Source of the DNA: Cryptomeria japonica
Taxonomy: Eukaryota; Streptophyta; Pinopsida; Cupressales; Cupressaceae
Length of the DNA: 64,000 bases
Reading direction: 5' to 3'
Assembly (NCBI RefSeq): GCF_030272615.1
Contig: NC_081415.1
Location: 506,679,373-506,743,372 of the forward strand
In this document: positions 13,002 to 23,168 of the stretch, in pieces
Layout: each line of letters opens with the position of its first letter
Position numbering within the stretch: position 1 is the stretch's first letter
Position numbers and translations under genes: made by a program
Notes under the pieces: generated by a model
Database searches by the model: none
Seen by the model: the letters and a program-made list of their open reading frames with translations, nothing else
What the model was told of the DNA's origin: nothing

Positions 13002-13013
13002 GTTCTGATACCA
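13002..13013 (-). other. Copia-1 primer-binding site
   Basis: On the minus strand TGGTATCAGAAC, 2 nt inside the 5' LTR. It matches the usual plant site complementary to the 3' end of initiator-Met tRNA (TGGTATCAGAGC). Confidence 0.9.
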
Positions 13014-13015
13014 AT

Positions 13016-13364
13016 TGTTAGGGTTTCAAGCAAATCTGAAGCAAATATGAACTAACAATTATATGCAGATTTAAATATAAAAGATAAAGAAATAAAATAG
13101 GACACAGATAACACAGAGATTTAACGTGGTTCACCCAGAATGGGTTACGTCCACCATACATAGCCATCCAATCTTTCTTATTATCCAGCAAAAATAGTAC
13201 ATCAACCTTACAATGCCTTAAGCATCCCAGTCGCTTATAACATGCGTTTTTAGGGCAACAAACAAAGTCGGCCTTTTTAGAGTTTTATTACAATGTCAGT
13301 TTTCATCAACAAAAAAAATGGCTGAGTGTACAGTACTTTGCTGATCAGTCGCCACATATCAACA
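13016..13364 (-). repeat. Copia-1 5' LTR (349 bp)
   Basis: Bounded by TGTTA and TCAACA on the plus strand. It aligns with the 3' LTR (8710-8944) and with the LTRs of Copia-2, but lacks about 113 bp of a GC-rich segment that Copia-2 LTRs contain (51996-52113 and 56277-56397). Confidence 0.9.
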
Positions 13365-13900
13365 AAGCTTGTTGCAGAGAGGAAGCTCGACAAGAGGGGG
13401 TGGCATTGAAGTTGTTCGTGCAACTGATGGAGGTGGAGGCAAAGTTGAACTAGGCAAGGTTGGAGGCGGGACTCGTGGAATGCAAAGCTTCTCGATCGAG
13501 AAAGAGGAAGGTGGCGGATTTACAAGCTTGAGTTTGGTCCCGAGTAGTTGTTTTTTGTTGAAATTTTTTTGGATGCAAATGTATCTAGCAGAAGTTCTTG
13601 GTGGGGCTTAGCCCTGTAAATGTCTAGGTTTTAACTGGTTCGATTGAGGGCAGGACTATAGAACCCTGTTAAGATTACTTTGTTAATTTTGTTCTTTTTG
13701 AGTGGTGTTTTGAGCTCAAGGTGATAGTTTAAGCAGTTTTTTAGAGGGATTTTTTCCTTGGATGGTACTAACAGTGAAAGGCTATTTTTTGAAGTTTGGG
13801 TGGTTTTATGGTTTTATAGACTTTAATGATGTACCTATCTTTCTTTTATGAGCAATAAAAATCAACTCTTATTACCGATCAAAAAATATATATAACATTT

Positions 13901-14436
13901 AAACATTAAGTTTTTTAAAATGACAACAAATAATATAATAGAATGAAACATATCCTACAAAATTGAATTAAATCAAAATTAAAAATCACACAAATTTCGT
14001 TACAATAGTACTACAACTTTTATTGATATTTATTTTTTTAGAATTACAACTTATTAAACCATAAAACTTTTAAATTAACTCTAAAACTAACTTAAACTCT
14101 AATTATTAATAATCATTTTGTCAGTTGATTTTTCTTTAATCGTCAAATCTTGTAATTCCTTAATATTTTTAACATCTCCATATCTTTACGGTTGTGATAA
14201 GCATTTTAGTATAATCCAATAATTTAATTTTTTTTGTTATAATTTAAATTATTAAAGAATATTTTTAACATACTAAATATGCAATTCTTCAACTCATCCC
14301 TTTCAGGTAGGATCTTTAAGTTAAATTTATAAAATTTAAATATTTAAAACTAATAGATTTTGAAAAAACCCTTATTTTAAGGGAATCCATTTCATGAAAG
14401 TTCCATAAATAAGAAAGAACATTAAATAGGATTTTG
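13901..14436. other. AT-rich non-coding DNA
   Basis: Flank of LINE-A, presumably the pre-insertion locus together with 1491-1695, which has the same AT-rich character. No ORF, RNA gene or repeat is recognised. Confidence 0.5.
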
Positions 14437-14700
14437 TCCAATTGCACAGAAAGAGGTGAACATTCTGAAATGACAAGGGACAATGTTGGCAAAGGTAGGT
14501 CATTGTATTCTCATTAATTTCATTGTTGACTTTTAAACTTTTCACTGTTGACTTTTAAACTTTTGTTGGCAACCAGAAAGAGGCGAACATTCTGAAAGGA
14601 CGTGAAGGAGCAGTGTTGTCAGTTACTACCTGAGTTATGGCAAAGGCAAGTTGTTATATTCTCATTAATTTACTGTCGATTTTTAAAACTTCACTGGCAA
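14437..14700. repeat. Diverged tandem duplication, about 135 bp unit
   Basis: The block with CAGAAAGAGG.GAACATTCTG, GGCAAAGG, TATTCTCATTAATTT and TGTTGACTTTTAAACTTTT occurs twice (about 14447-14560 and 14574-14700). The last motif is itself doubled in the first copy. No coding function is apparent. Confidence 0.6.
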
Positions 14701-14887
14701 TTGGTAAAGTTTTCAAGCATGAGAAATGTGGAATCTAGTGGAGAGTTATCCACTATATATAGTTTGTCGGCTAAATATAAAAAGTAAAAATGTAGACATA
14801 AATTATGTGGTGTAATTGTGAAAGATGCTAAAAAGCAAACATATTAAACCATTGTTCTGTTTTATCCATTCATTCATTTATTTATTT

Positions 14888-14962
14888 GTATTGTAGAAGA
14901 TTTGAACTTCGCACCATTTAGGTGCCTACAATATGGACTTTGCCATTGAACCAAATGCCCTT
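14888..14962 (-). mobile_element. tRNA-like head of a SINE, or tRNA pseudogene
   Basis: Read on the minus strand, TGGTTCAATGG (14943-14953) fits a polymerase III A box and AGTTCAAATCT (14898-14908) a B box, about 45 bp apart as in tRNA genes. The remaining bases do not fold into an obvious full cloverleaf, so it is more likely a SINE head or pseudogene than a working tRNA. Ends and TSD were not resolved. Confidence 0.45.
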
Positions 14963-15686
14963 TGGCTAAACCATTGTTTATGTTATGGTGACTTTACATA
15001 CCTGTATCATTTCCTAATTAGGATAGGTCCCTGTGTAGCTACTTAGCTTATTTTGGCTAGTGACCATTGCTCAACTTTTTAGCAACGATTTGTGAAGCTA
15101 TTGACCCCATGAACGTTCAATTTTGTTGGTTATTTTTTAGTAGTCATCCTAAGTTGTGTTTTTAAATGAGATTATTACTAAAAAAAATTATTGCAATTAA
15201 AATTTGGTCCAAAAATTCAAAACAGATACAAAAGAGGGGAAAAAAATTGTGGAGTCATGTGTCATTTTCCTTAATATGCAATTGTTGCTTATTTCCAGCC
15301 CCTTCCCCCCTTTTTAGAGATTTTTTTCAATTCTTGAGCAGGCGTTGGTCTACTTAAATAGAGAAACATTCCAATTTATTGTTTTTCCTCAATGAAAAAT
15401 TTGCATGGGAAGACTCTAGTTGCTTTAATTAAGTAGAAATTGTACTTAACCGATTGCATGGGGACATGGGGTTAGTTTTGAACTTATTTTGAGGAGAGTG
15501 ACTTAATACATAGACATATTACAAATTGTATATTTTTCTTATACAAAGTCGAGTCTCTTGACCTATACCTCCTACATATATGTTACAAACCTTCTTATAC
15601 ACTTATCTCTCACCTTGTCCTTATATTCACACATTCTATAACATTTGCCTTGTCCATACATTAGTTACACCTATATATGCATATAT
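14963..15686. other. Non-coding DNA before F1
   Basis: AT-rich and unremarkable. No ORF with a family motif, no repeat recognised. Confidence 0.4.
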
Positions 15687-16738
15687 TGTTGGGACTTAGG
15701 AATTATATTCACTTGCAAACCAACTTGGGTGTGTTATTGAGTAGAGGAATGTTCTACAATAAGTTCACAAAGAGAAAGAGTTTATCTACAAGCTGGGAAA
15801 CAACTGTAGAATCAAATGCAGTAAGATATAATGATTTTCATGTGTTGTAGTATAGCATGCATGTTGGTTTACATGTGATGATGGTGTGGTAGCAACTGCA
15901 AGTCATTTAGAGGAGATTTCATAAGTGCATATTTAGTTAAGTGTTTCTAGAAGCATAGATGATACAAGTGCATTTGTGGCAGAGCTAAAGTTTTGTAACA
16001 TAATTTGGTTCAATTATGATAATATTTTAGAATGACACAAGATACCATAAACAATTGAAAGTCCTGAAATATCTGTATGACTTGCCACAAGTTTCAATGT
16101 TGTCAGTGGTTGCTATACTAGAAAATGTGTACATTGATAGTAATTGATGACTAACTATTGACTAACAATGTGTGGTAATGTTTACATATATACAATTATT
16201 TTCTATGTGGATACATCGTGCATAGTTATGTGTGATATGCTAACATCACTATAGGGATAATGATTAGTTATGTGACTTTGGTATTTCATGAGTTGGTTGG
16301 ATAACTAGATAGTCATGATTCCATAGTTATATGTATCATCTCATGTGAATGTGTTAAGCTTGGACAAATGAGTTAAGGTAAGTTAGATTTAACATTTAGA
16401 TATGATGTGTTGTTGGTGTAAGACTTTAGAGTGATTGCAAAAGAGGTATGTTGTAGCTATAGATTAAGACTTTGTAAAAGACTCGCTGCATTGAAAAAAA
16501 CCTAGTTCTAAAACAAATAATGGTGATTGCCTTTTGGTGATGGGTTTTCTCCTATAAGGATTGTCGATGTAAATATTCATGTCTTGTGTAATCTTGTGTT
16601 TTTATAATGTTCCATTTTCTTTTGTCAATATTGTCAAATAGATTCAATAAATACTAATAATTATTTTTTAATCATATTATCCTAAGTTGTTTTATCCTAG
16701 TATATTGTCCATTTTTATAGGGGTTGAAATAGCTAATA
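15687..16738 (+). repeat. LTR of ancient copia element F1
   Basis: Starts TGTTGGGACTTAGG and ends at AGCTAATA, where the better-preserved copy at 59525 ends AGCCAACA. The 3' half (TTAGAGTGATT.CAAAAG, GACTTTGTAAAAGACTCG, TCATGT.ATCTTGTGTTT) matches 58086-58362. The 5' half matches 45199-45357 and 51593-51697. Strong divergence between copies indicates great age. Confidence 0.75.
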
Positions 16739-16740
16739 TA

Positions 16741-16752
16741 TGGTATCATAGC
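16741..16752 (+). other. F1 primer-binding site
   Basis: TGGTATCATAGC, 2 nt after the LTR end. It is close to the initiator-Met tRNA complement and repeated after the other LTR copy at 59528. Confidence 0.75.
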
Positions 16753-16959
16753 ATATCTAGTTGTTTTGGCATACACTACATTGTTAGGAGTCCAAACCCT
16801 AGCGTGTGTTATGGTAAATACTAGAACAATTGATTTTTGGTAGCTCATGTATAGCTAGTCACAAAGAAGAAATTTGAAAGATTTCATGAGACAATAAATT
16901 AGTATTAAATGTATGGCCAACACACAAAGGTTTGAGGTTAAACATTTAAATGGTTAAAA

Positions 16960-18985
16960 ACTATGAACTATGGAAGTCGAAGGCGGAATATCTTTTGGCA
17001 AAGAGAGATTAGTGAGCTACAATTTTTTTCTGGTAAACCCTTAGGTATGTCTAATGAAGAATGGGTAAATTTCAATAAAAGGGTTAGGAGCACCGTTCAA
17101 TTATGTATTTTAGATTCTGTGCTTATGAATGTGTCTAAGTAAAATATTGCCCTATCATTATGACGCAAGATGAGCACATCATATCAATCTAAAAGTCTAG
17201 TTAATAAACTTCTCTTGAAATAGAAGTTGCATTCTCTGAAAATGAGAGGAGACTCGATAACTAGTCACTTCAACACTTTCAATTAGTTTTCAAGTCATGG
17301 AAAACATTGTATTACTTTGGTCTTTCTCTAATTCTTGAAAAAACTTAATAATGCTTATCAATAGTAATGTTGTGTCAATGAAACTAGATAATTTTATAAA
17401 CATTATGTTAAGTAAAGAAATAAAAAATAAGTCCGTTGATAAATCTCTCATAATGCCCCAGTGGTTAGATGCAAGTCTAAGGAGAAAAGGAGTAGACAAA
17501 AGAATGGAAATAAGAATTCCAATGAAAAAGGCATGCCAATTTTTTTAAGTAAATCTAAATTAAAATGTTAGAACTATGGAAAGACATGTTGCATTAAGAA
17601 GGAATGTGAATCAAGAATAATATCATTTGATTATTTTGTCACATCATAATGATGAGTATAATAGCAATGCTTTCATTTTAGATAATATCAATGTTGATGA
17701 CTCTTGGTTAATTGATGTATGTCTTATCATATGGCACCTCATAGAGAGTGGTACTCTAAATATACAGTGCAAGGAAGGACAAGTTCTTCTTGATGATATA
17801 ACTATTTAAATATAGTTGATTGAAAGAAAAGGTAAATATTTCTTTCATGGTTTGAAGAGCAAGAGCAGTTTTAGATGTTCTAAATATTACATATTTGGCT
17901 TGGAACCTCATGTATGTGACTAAAATGACTAGACTCTTGAATATATTTTTACATTTGATGGTAAAAGTTTGTAAATTGGCAAGATGCAACTTGGTAATTT
18001 CTAAGGGAACTTATGACAGAGTACTCTACTTGGGTTGGATGTGTCATCATTATCAAGATGTGCTAACATAACCCAATTTGATTTGGGAATTTTATGGCAT
18101 CGTATATGGGTCATTTGAGTGAAAATGTATACAAAACCTTAGGGGGTAGACATCTATGGTGTATGGAATAATTTTTTGTTGGCATGACTTTTGTGAACAT
18201 TATGTACTAGAAAAATATAATAAGGTGTAGTTTATCTTTGAAAGTACAAGGGTTGAGAAATATTGGAGGTGATACATGTATAGTAGTGTATTTGGTCTCA
18301 TGAATTTCAATTTCATTAGTAATTCTCTATATTATGTATCATTTATCGATAATCATTTTTTAGTACACTTGGGTGTATTTTCTTAGGAAAATATATAATG
18401 TATTGCTCAAGTTTATGGATTTTAGAGCTCTAGCTAAGAATCAAACTAGTAGGAAAATTACATTACTTAGATTAAATAATGGCAATGAATTTTTCTGAAA
18501 GGTGTTTAAGGCATTTCCTTAAATACACTATAAATATGAAGCAAATAATAACACCCTATACAGTACAATAAAAAAGAGTGCTTGAGAGGTTGAATCGAAC
18601 CTTATTAGACCAAACTAGAAGTATGTAATAAGTATTGCCAATTTGAGATAGGATTCATAGATTGAAGCAATAAGCAAGACATACTACTTGAAAAATAGGT
18701 CTGCTACTCTTGCACTAGAAAACAAGACGCGATATGAAATGTGGGCTAATATAAAATGAGTGTTTGTAAATATTTAGATGTGAGGTATTTATTTTTTCCC
18801 TATAGAAAATACAATCTAAGATGAATTTAAAGGGAAAAAAGGTATATTTTATTGGATATGGTGAATATTTTAAAGGTTACAAACTTTGGAATCCTAAAAT
18901 ACTCAAATTTTTTTATTCTAAATATGTTAGATTTAAGTAACATAGATTCTCATCTAAGTAAGAACAATCAAAGGAGAACTAAAGG
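16960..18985 (+). pseudogene. F1 gag, protease and integrase remnants
   Basis: Copia motifs remain readable across frames. They are NYELWKSKAEYLLAKRD (from 16960), GMSNEEWVNFNKR (17046), the gag KMRGDSITSHFNTFN segment, DDSWLIDVCLIIWHLIES (17696, corresponding to the copia protease DSWLIDTGAS region with the active-site residues lost), a decayed pre-integrase LWH segment near 18090, and integrase remnants (FIDNHF, LNNGNEFF) up to an IGYGEYFKGYKLWNPK-like end at about 18890. Dozens of stops are present. The element is cut at 18991 by E1 and resumes with RT at 31168. Confidence 0.75.
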
Positions 18986-19795
18986 GAAAAGTGTCATATT
19001 CCTTTTTGGAGATTCGGAGTTGTGGCTTCCACCTATCCCATGTCAAAGAGTTGTCAGTGGTCGAGGATTGAACGTACTTCATGATGCATGTCAAGAAGTC
19101 ATCAATAATTGAGGATCAAACCCGTTGCCTAATGCATGCCCAAAAGTTGGTGAAGATTGGAGTTTGGGGATATCGTCTAACTAGTTTTGGAAATGAAAGG
19201 ATAACATGAACTTGATGATGCAATGGGTTCAGGGATTTGAGCTATCACTTGACCTGGGCCTAGTTGAAAGGCTGGAGAAACTTGAAACCCTAGACAAAGA
19301 AGTTTGTAAGGCCTATAAGAATGACGTGTGATGTAGCATGTAAAAAAATAAATTTGGGCCTTGGCGCCATTATAGGTCTTGGTCAACTAATTGGGTATTT
19401 GTGTGTTAGCGAGCATATATGATTGGGAAAATATTTTAATTGTCAGCATGCATGTTATGTAGTGTCCACCCTTGATTTGACTTATTTTGACTAGAGTTGA
19501 CTTTTATATTATGCTTGATAGACTTATCTAGACTATATTTGATAATTTGGATGATGATTACTCATGTGTTTCGGTGACTTATTATGGATGTTAGACACTA
19601 TTGGACATATGCTATTTTGATTATCTATATGGATGTTGGTACTATCATGATTGATCGTATGATTTGATGATATATATACTCGATGGATTTTATATGCTCA
19701 CTTTGTGATGGTTTAATAACCCACCTTACTTAACCCAACAAAATTTGACCACCTTTTTTTTTGTTTACTTTAATCATTTGTGTTTGATTCAATCG

Positions 19796-19962
19796 CATAC
19801 TCTGGGCATCCATCCATTAGAATTAGGCATTCATCCATCTGGGATGAGCATCTAACCATACGGGTTAGGCATCTGTCCATACGGAGTAGAAGGTTTCATC
19901 TATCCAATACGGAATAGGCATCTACCCATACGGGGTAGGCATCTATCCAATTGGGATAGGAG
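19796..19962. repeat. 21-22 bp minisatellite, about 7 units
   Basis: Units follow the pattern GGCATCTACCCATACGGGGTA. Successive variants carry CCATCCATTAGAATTA, CATCTGGGATGA, CATACGGGTTA, CATACGGAGTA, CAATACGGAATA, CATACGGGGTA and CAATTGGGATA. One unit has a 6-7 bp insert. Confidence 0.8.
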
Positions 19963-22900
19963 GTGCTCTGGCCAAAGACTTAGACTCATCGGGACCATTC
20001 GGGTCCCGAGTCACTCACTAAGCACTACACTCTTCTAATAGGAGTGCACTGAGGTCACCGTCCTTAGGAGAAATCAAAATAACATAATACAAGCTTGAAT
20101 TCTACCTTGGAATTTGGCTTAAAGCCTTGGGAAGTCAAGCGAATCCATACGGGATTCCTTCCAAGTATGCATTGAATTACTTTTTCCTTTTTATTATACT
20201 TATCTTTCAAATTAGGATTCTTCTCAATCCTTCTTCTTACCAAAACCTAGACCCCATCCACCAACGCCTGAGTACTAGGAGCAACTCCATCCCTAGACTT
20301 CCTACATACCCGTTTCGGCACGAGATCAAGGCGTAAAGTATGTAGTTCTATTTTCTACTCTATGGTTTGATGTAAACTGATTAGTGGGTACATGGTGCAG
20401 GAGCACCCATGGTGGAAGGCAAATATATGGTCAAAGTCATCATTTGAAATATAATTGATATTTGAAGGTCATTTATAATGTATTTGAATCCATTTGGAAT
20501 GATTTGTAAGGCTTGGAAGCCTAAAAATGTAAGCAAGTCCTGATTATGTCCTAGTTGTCCATATAGGCCCTTATAGGTCAAGATGGTCAAAATTGTATAA
20601 AAGGCCATGAGAAGGCTATCAAGTATGTAAAAGGTATTAAATATATTATTTGGACATGTTTAGGGGGTTTTTACAATTTGGAGAGTCATTAGGAAAAAGT
20701 GTCAAAGTTGCAAGAAAATTGCAAAAGTGCAACATTTGCAAAAATTGCACATAAAGTTGTAAGAGGGAAGATGAAAGGTCATAAAGGTAGTTGGATAGTT
20801 TATAACTACCAAAGAGTCTATAAATATGTTGTATTGGTTGAACCAAATCATTATTGGAAGAATAGAGAAGAAAGGAGAACATTTTGGATACATTTTGGTG
20901 CATTCTACTATTGTTATTTTGGTTGGCTTTCCAGTTTTTGTGTTGGTTCCAGGCCTTGTATGACCATGTATGGCCTGGAAATCTTTCTATATGTATAATG
21001 GATAGTTAGATATTTTAATTACCTTTCTTTTCCTTTTGGTTTGAAGTTATTATGTTTAGAAATGAAGAAGATATGGAAGTTTTGGTGAAAGTTGTTAATT
21101 GCAGATTTGATACTTCCTGAGAACAGTCACATTGCAGTGTATGGTATGAACTCATATGAGATTATTCAGACCTCTAAATAGACTCATTGGAAAGATATGT
21201 GAATCATATTTCTTTTCCCTTTATTTTGAGGCGTTTTTGTTTTTATTTGTGGAAGTTATGAAGATTTTGGTGAAAACTGGTTTTAAACTGTCTTAAATGG
21301 AGTTGCTGGAAAGGGTTTGTACTTATCTTGTGATTTCACCATTGGAAAAATTAATGACTTGAATATTATGAAATTATACTCAGAGGGATTTCATTTTAGT
21401 ATGGTATTTTTTTATTTTGGTTAAGTATTTGTTGTGAAATATGATGCCCTAGCAGGCAGCAAGCATACATTTTCCAGATTTATGACAGTCAAAATTGGTC
21501 TCGGTGAAAAGATGATAACTTTTTATTGAACCATTGGATCTTTATGAATTTTGGATATGTTGTCTATAATATAGTTATTCAGGGTTTGACCGAAGGGATT
21601 GAGATTTTTAGTTATTGTTAAAATTTTATAGACCTCTGTGTATAGGTCTATCCAAAGGGGCAGCAAGTTGGCAAGTTTGATACCTAGATTAAGTTTTCTT
21701 GATTGATTGATTGTTGAAGAATGAGGAAATATGCCTCTAATTAATTGTTATCATGATTAAAATATGGATGTATCAACATGATCCTAGAGTTGTGATTGGT
21801 TTTTCATGATGCTCTGCATTAGTACACAACCCTTTCTAGGGTCAATATCTTAGACAGTTTCTCTGCAGTTGCTACCCACAGTGGTAGCACTTAAGCAAAG
21901 GCTCAAGGTGGCCTATTGCTTGTTGCCTAAACAAAATAGATCATAATACCTATCATAAGTGTCACCCTTGACCCAATTGCCAATCGTTAACAACTCTTTG
22001 AGATTAAATCAATTTCATAAAAGCTTTTCACTCAATCAACCTTAAAGGGGGTTTACTATGGTTTAACTCAGCGGATGTAAAATCATTTAAGGATTATCTT
22101 ATTAGATTATCGATTCAAGGGGGATTACCCGCCCCTTGGATTTTAACTTCCAAGTGTCCCTTATTACTCCCCGATGATTTATAGGGACGATGCTACAAAC
22201 GTCGTTGATGCAGCTTTATTAGGTGTTAAGTGTAGTAGTTCAACATGACGACATTACCCATAAGCGTGACCCAAAGGCACCGTAAATACCGAATGCTGCT
22301 AGGTTTTGGTTTTCCGACTTCCTTTATTTAGTTTTCTTAACTAAGAAGCTATGAAAAACATCATGCTTGGAAACAATTATGAATTGAACGTGCATAATTA
22401 GACATTGCAAAGCTTCATTAATTGAAATAACTACTTGATGAACCTTGTGGAATAAAAACCATAACTAAATTATTTAATATTCAAAACTTGAAATATAACT
22501 TGCATAATAATGACAATTATGAAACTCGCATATTAATAACTAAACGTGTAACTTGCATGAAGATGAAGAAAATGTAACTTTGTCATTAATAAATACAATT
22601 AATGTATAATTAATTCACATGAAGCAAGGATAGTGTAAGTTACATGCAAGGTTAAGCAATGTGTTGATTTCTACCATGAGAATAATCACTTACAGAGTCA
22701 CTGGTCCCAAAAATAGCAATTAGTTTAGACATTTGGTTCAAATCATATTAATAATGAATTAATTGCTAAAATGCCAACTAAGTGCCCCAATGGATTCTTA
22801 AATAGATTGAATAATTCTAATTATAAAATTTGATATAATTTAATTTACAATTATAAAATTTACTAAAGACAAATTAATTGTAAATTTACTAAAGATAATT

Positions 22901-23019
22901 TAATTATGAATTTACCTAAGTTTAAATTTTATTAAACTAAGATTTAAATTAAAAAAAAAGAAACTAACAAATCTGATTGTCGAAAATTAAATTTATGTAG
23001 TGGCTTTATTAGTCAAGTA

Positions 23020-23168
23020 GGAGTGGGGGCCACGAGTCCCATCACCAATGCGGATTTGCGGGTGCAGGCCCGCAGTGATGAGGGGACCGTCGTGGTCCCC
23101 TCCACTCCCCTGCGGCCACTGTCGTAGCAGTGGCTGCAGGGCAGTGGAGGGTACCACTCCCGACGGTT
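23020..23168. repeat. GC-rich long inverted repeat
   Basis: Inside otherwise AT-rich DNA, 23108-23121 (CCCTGCGGCCACTG) pairs with 23128-23141 (CAGTGGCTGCAGGG) across a 6-nt loop, with one G-T pair. The arms extend outward as TCCACT/AGTGGA and GTGGTCCCC/GGGTACCAC with single mismatches, giving a near-palindrome over 23092-23157. A separate hairpin GGGGACC-GTCGT-GGTCCCC occupies 23082-23100, and GCGGG/CCCGC lies at 23058-23073. Function unknown. Confidence 0.8.

Larger units (their letters stand above)
8710..13364 (-). mobile_element. Copia-1, Ty1/copia retrotransposon
   Basis: The 5-bp TSD AAGCT lies at 8705-8709 and 13365-13369. LTRs begin TGTT and end AACA. The element reads right to left: 5' LTR, primer site, gag, protease, integrase, reverse transcriptase, RNase H, purine tract, 3' LTR. 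This domain order and the Tnt1-like wording of the motifs place it in copia. Copia-2 (51698-56438) is a close relative. Nonsense codons and single-base indels make it non-autonomous now. It inserted into ORF3-A of LINE-A. Confidence 0.95.
8296..13531 (+). pseudogene. LINE-A ORF3, downstream ORF split by Copia-1
   Basis: I do not recognise this protein family. It starts MEANFTLRT, 248 bp after the ORF2 stop, and aligns by eye along its length with the intact 231-aa ORF3-B at 25587-26282: MEANFTLR at the start, the YKD(E/D)KL segment, TNM(D/E)VYSLIM, and SILEW. The frame is interrupted by TAA at 8560, then by Copia-1 after AAAGCT (8704-8709). If one TSD copy and the element are removed, reading continues in frame at 13370 with ACCREEARQEG, matching EQCRERARIGW of ORF3-B. 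A TAG at 13451 and a final TGA at 13529 follow. The last residues include a basic SRSRKRKV stretch. An upstream in-frame ATG at 8251 is possible, but homology begins at 8296. Confidence 0.75.
1707..13889 (+). mobile_element. LINE-A, full-length L1-type LINE with nested Copia-1
   Basis: The target-site duplication ATATAACATTT flanks the element at 1696-1706 and 13890-13900. The 3' end is ATTACCGATCAAAAAA. Order inside: decayed ORF1, decayed ORF2 (endonuclease, reverse transcriptase, RNase H), a third downstream ORF (ORF3-A), and a 3' UTR. Copia-1 (8710-13364) plus its duplicated 5 bp interrupts ORF3-A, so the LINE itself is about 7.5 kb. All three ORFs carry stops, and ORF1 and ORF2 also carry frameshifts, so the copy is dead. 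The UTR at 13532-13889 shows no further motif apart from an AATAAA-like GCAATAAAAATC. Confidence 0.85.

Noticed and set aside
19796-19962. CRISPR-like array
   Set aside because: Repeats are contiguous and diverged without unique spacers, and the DNA is plant-type.
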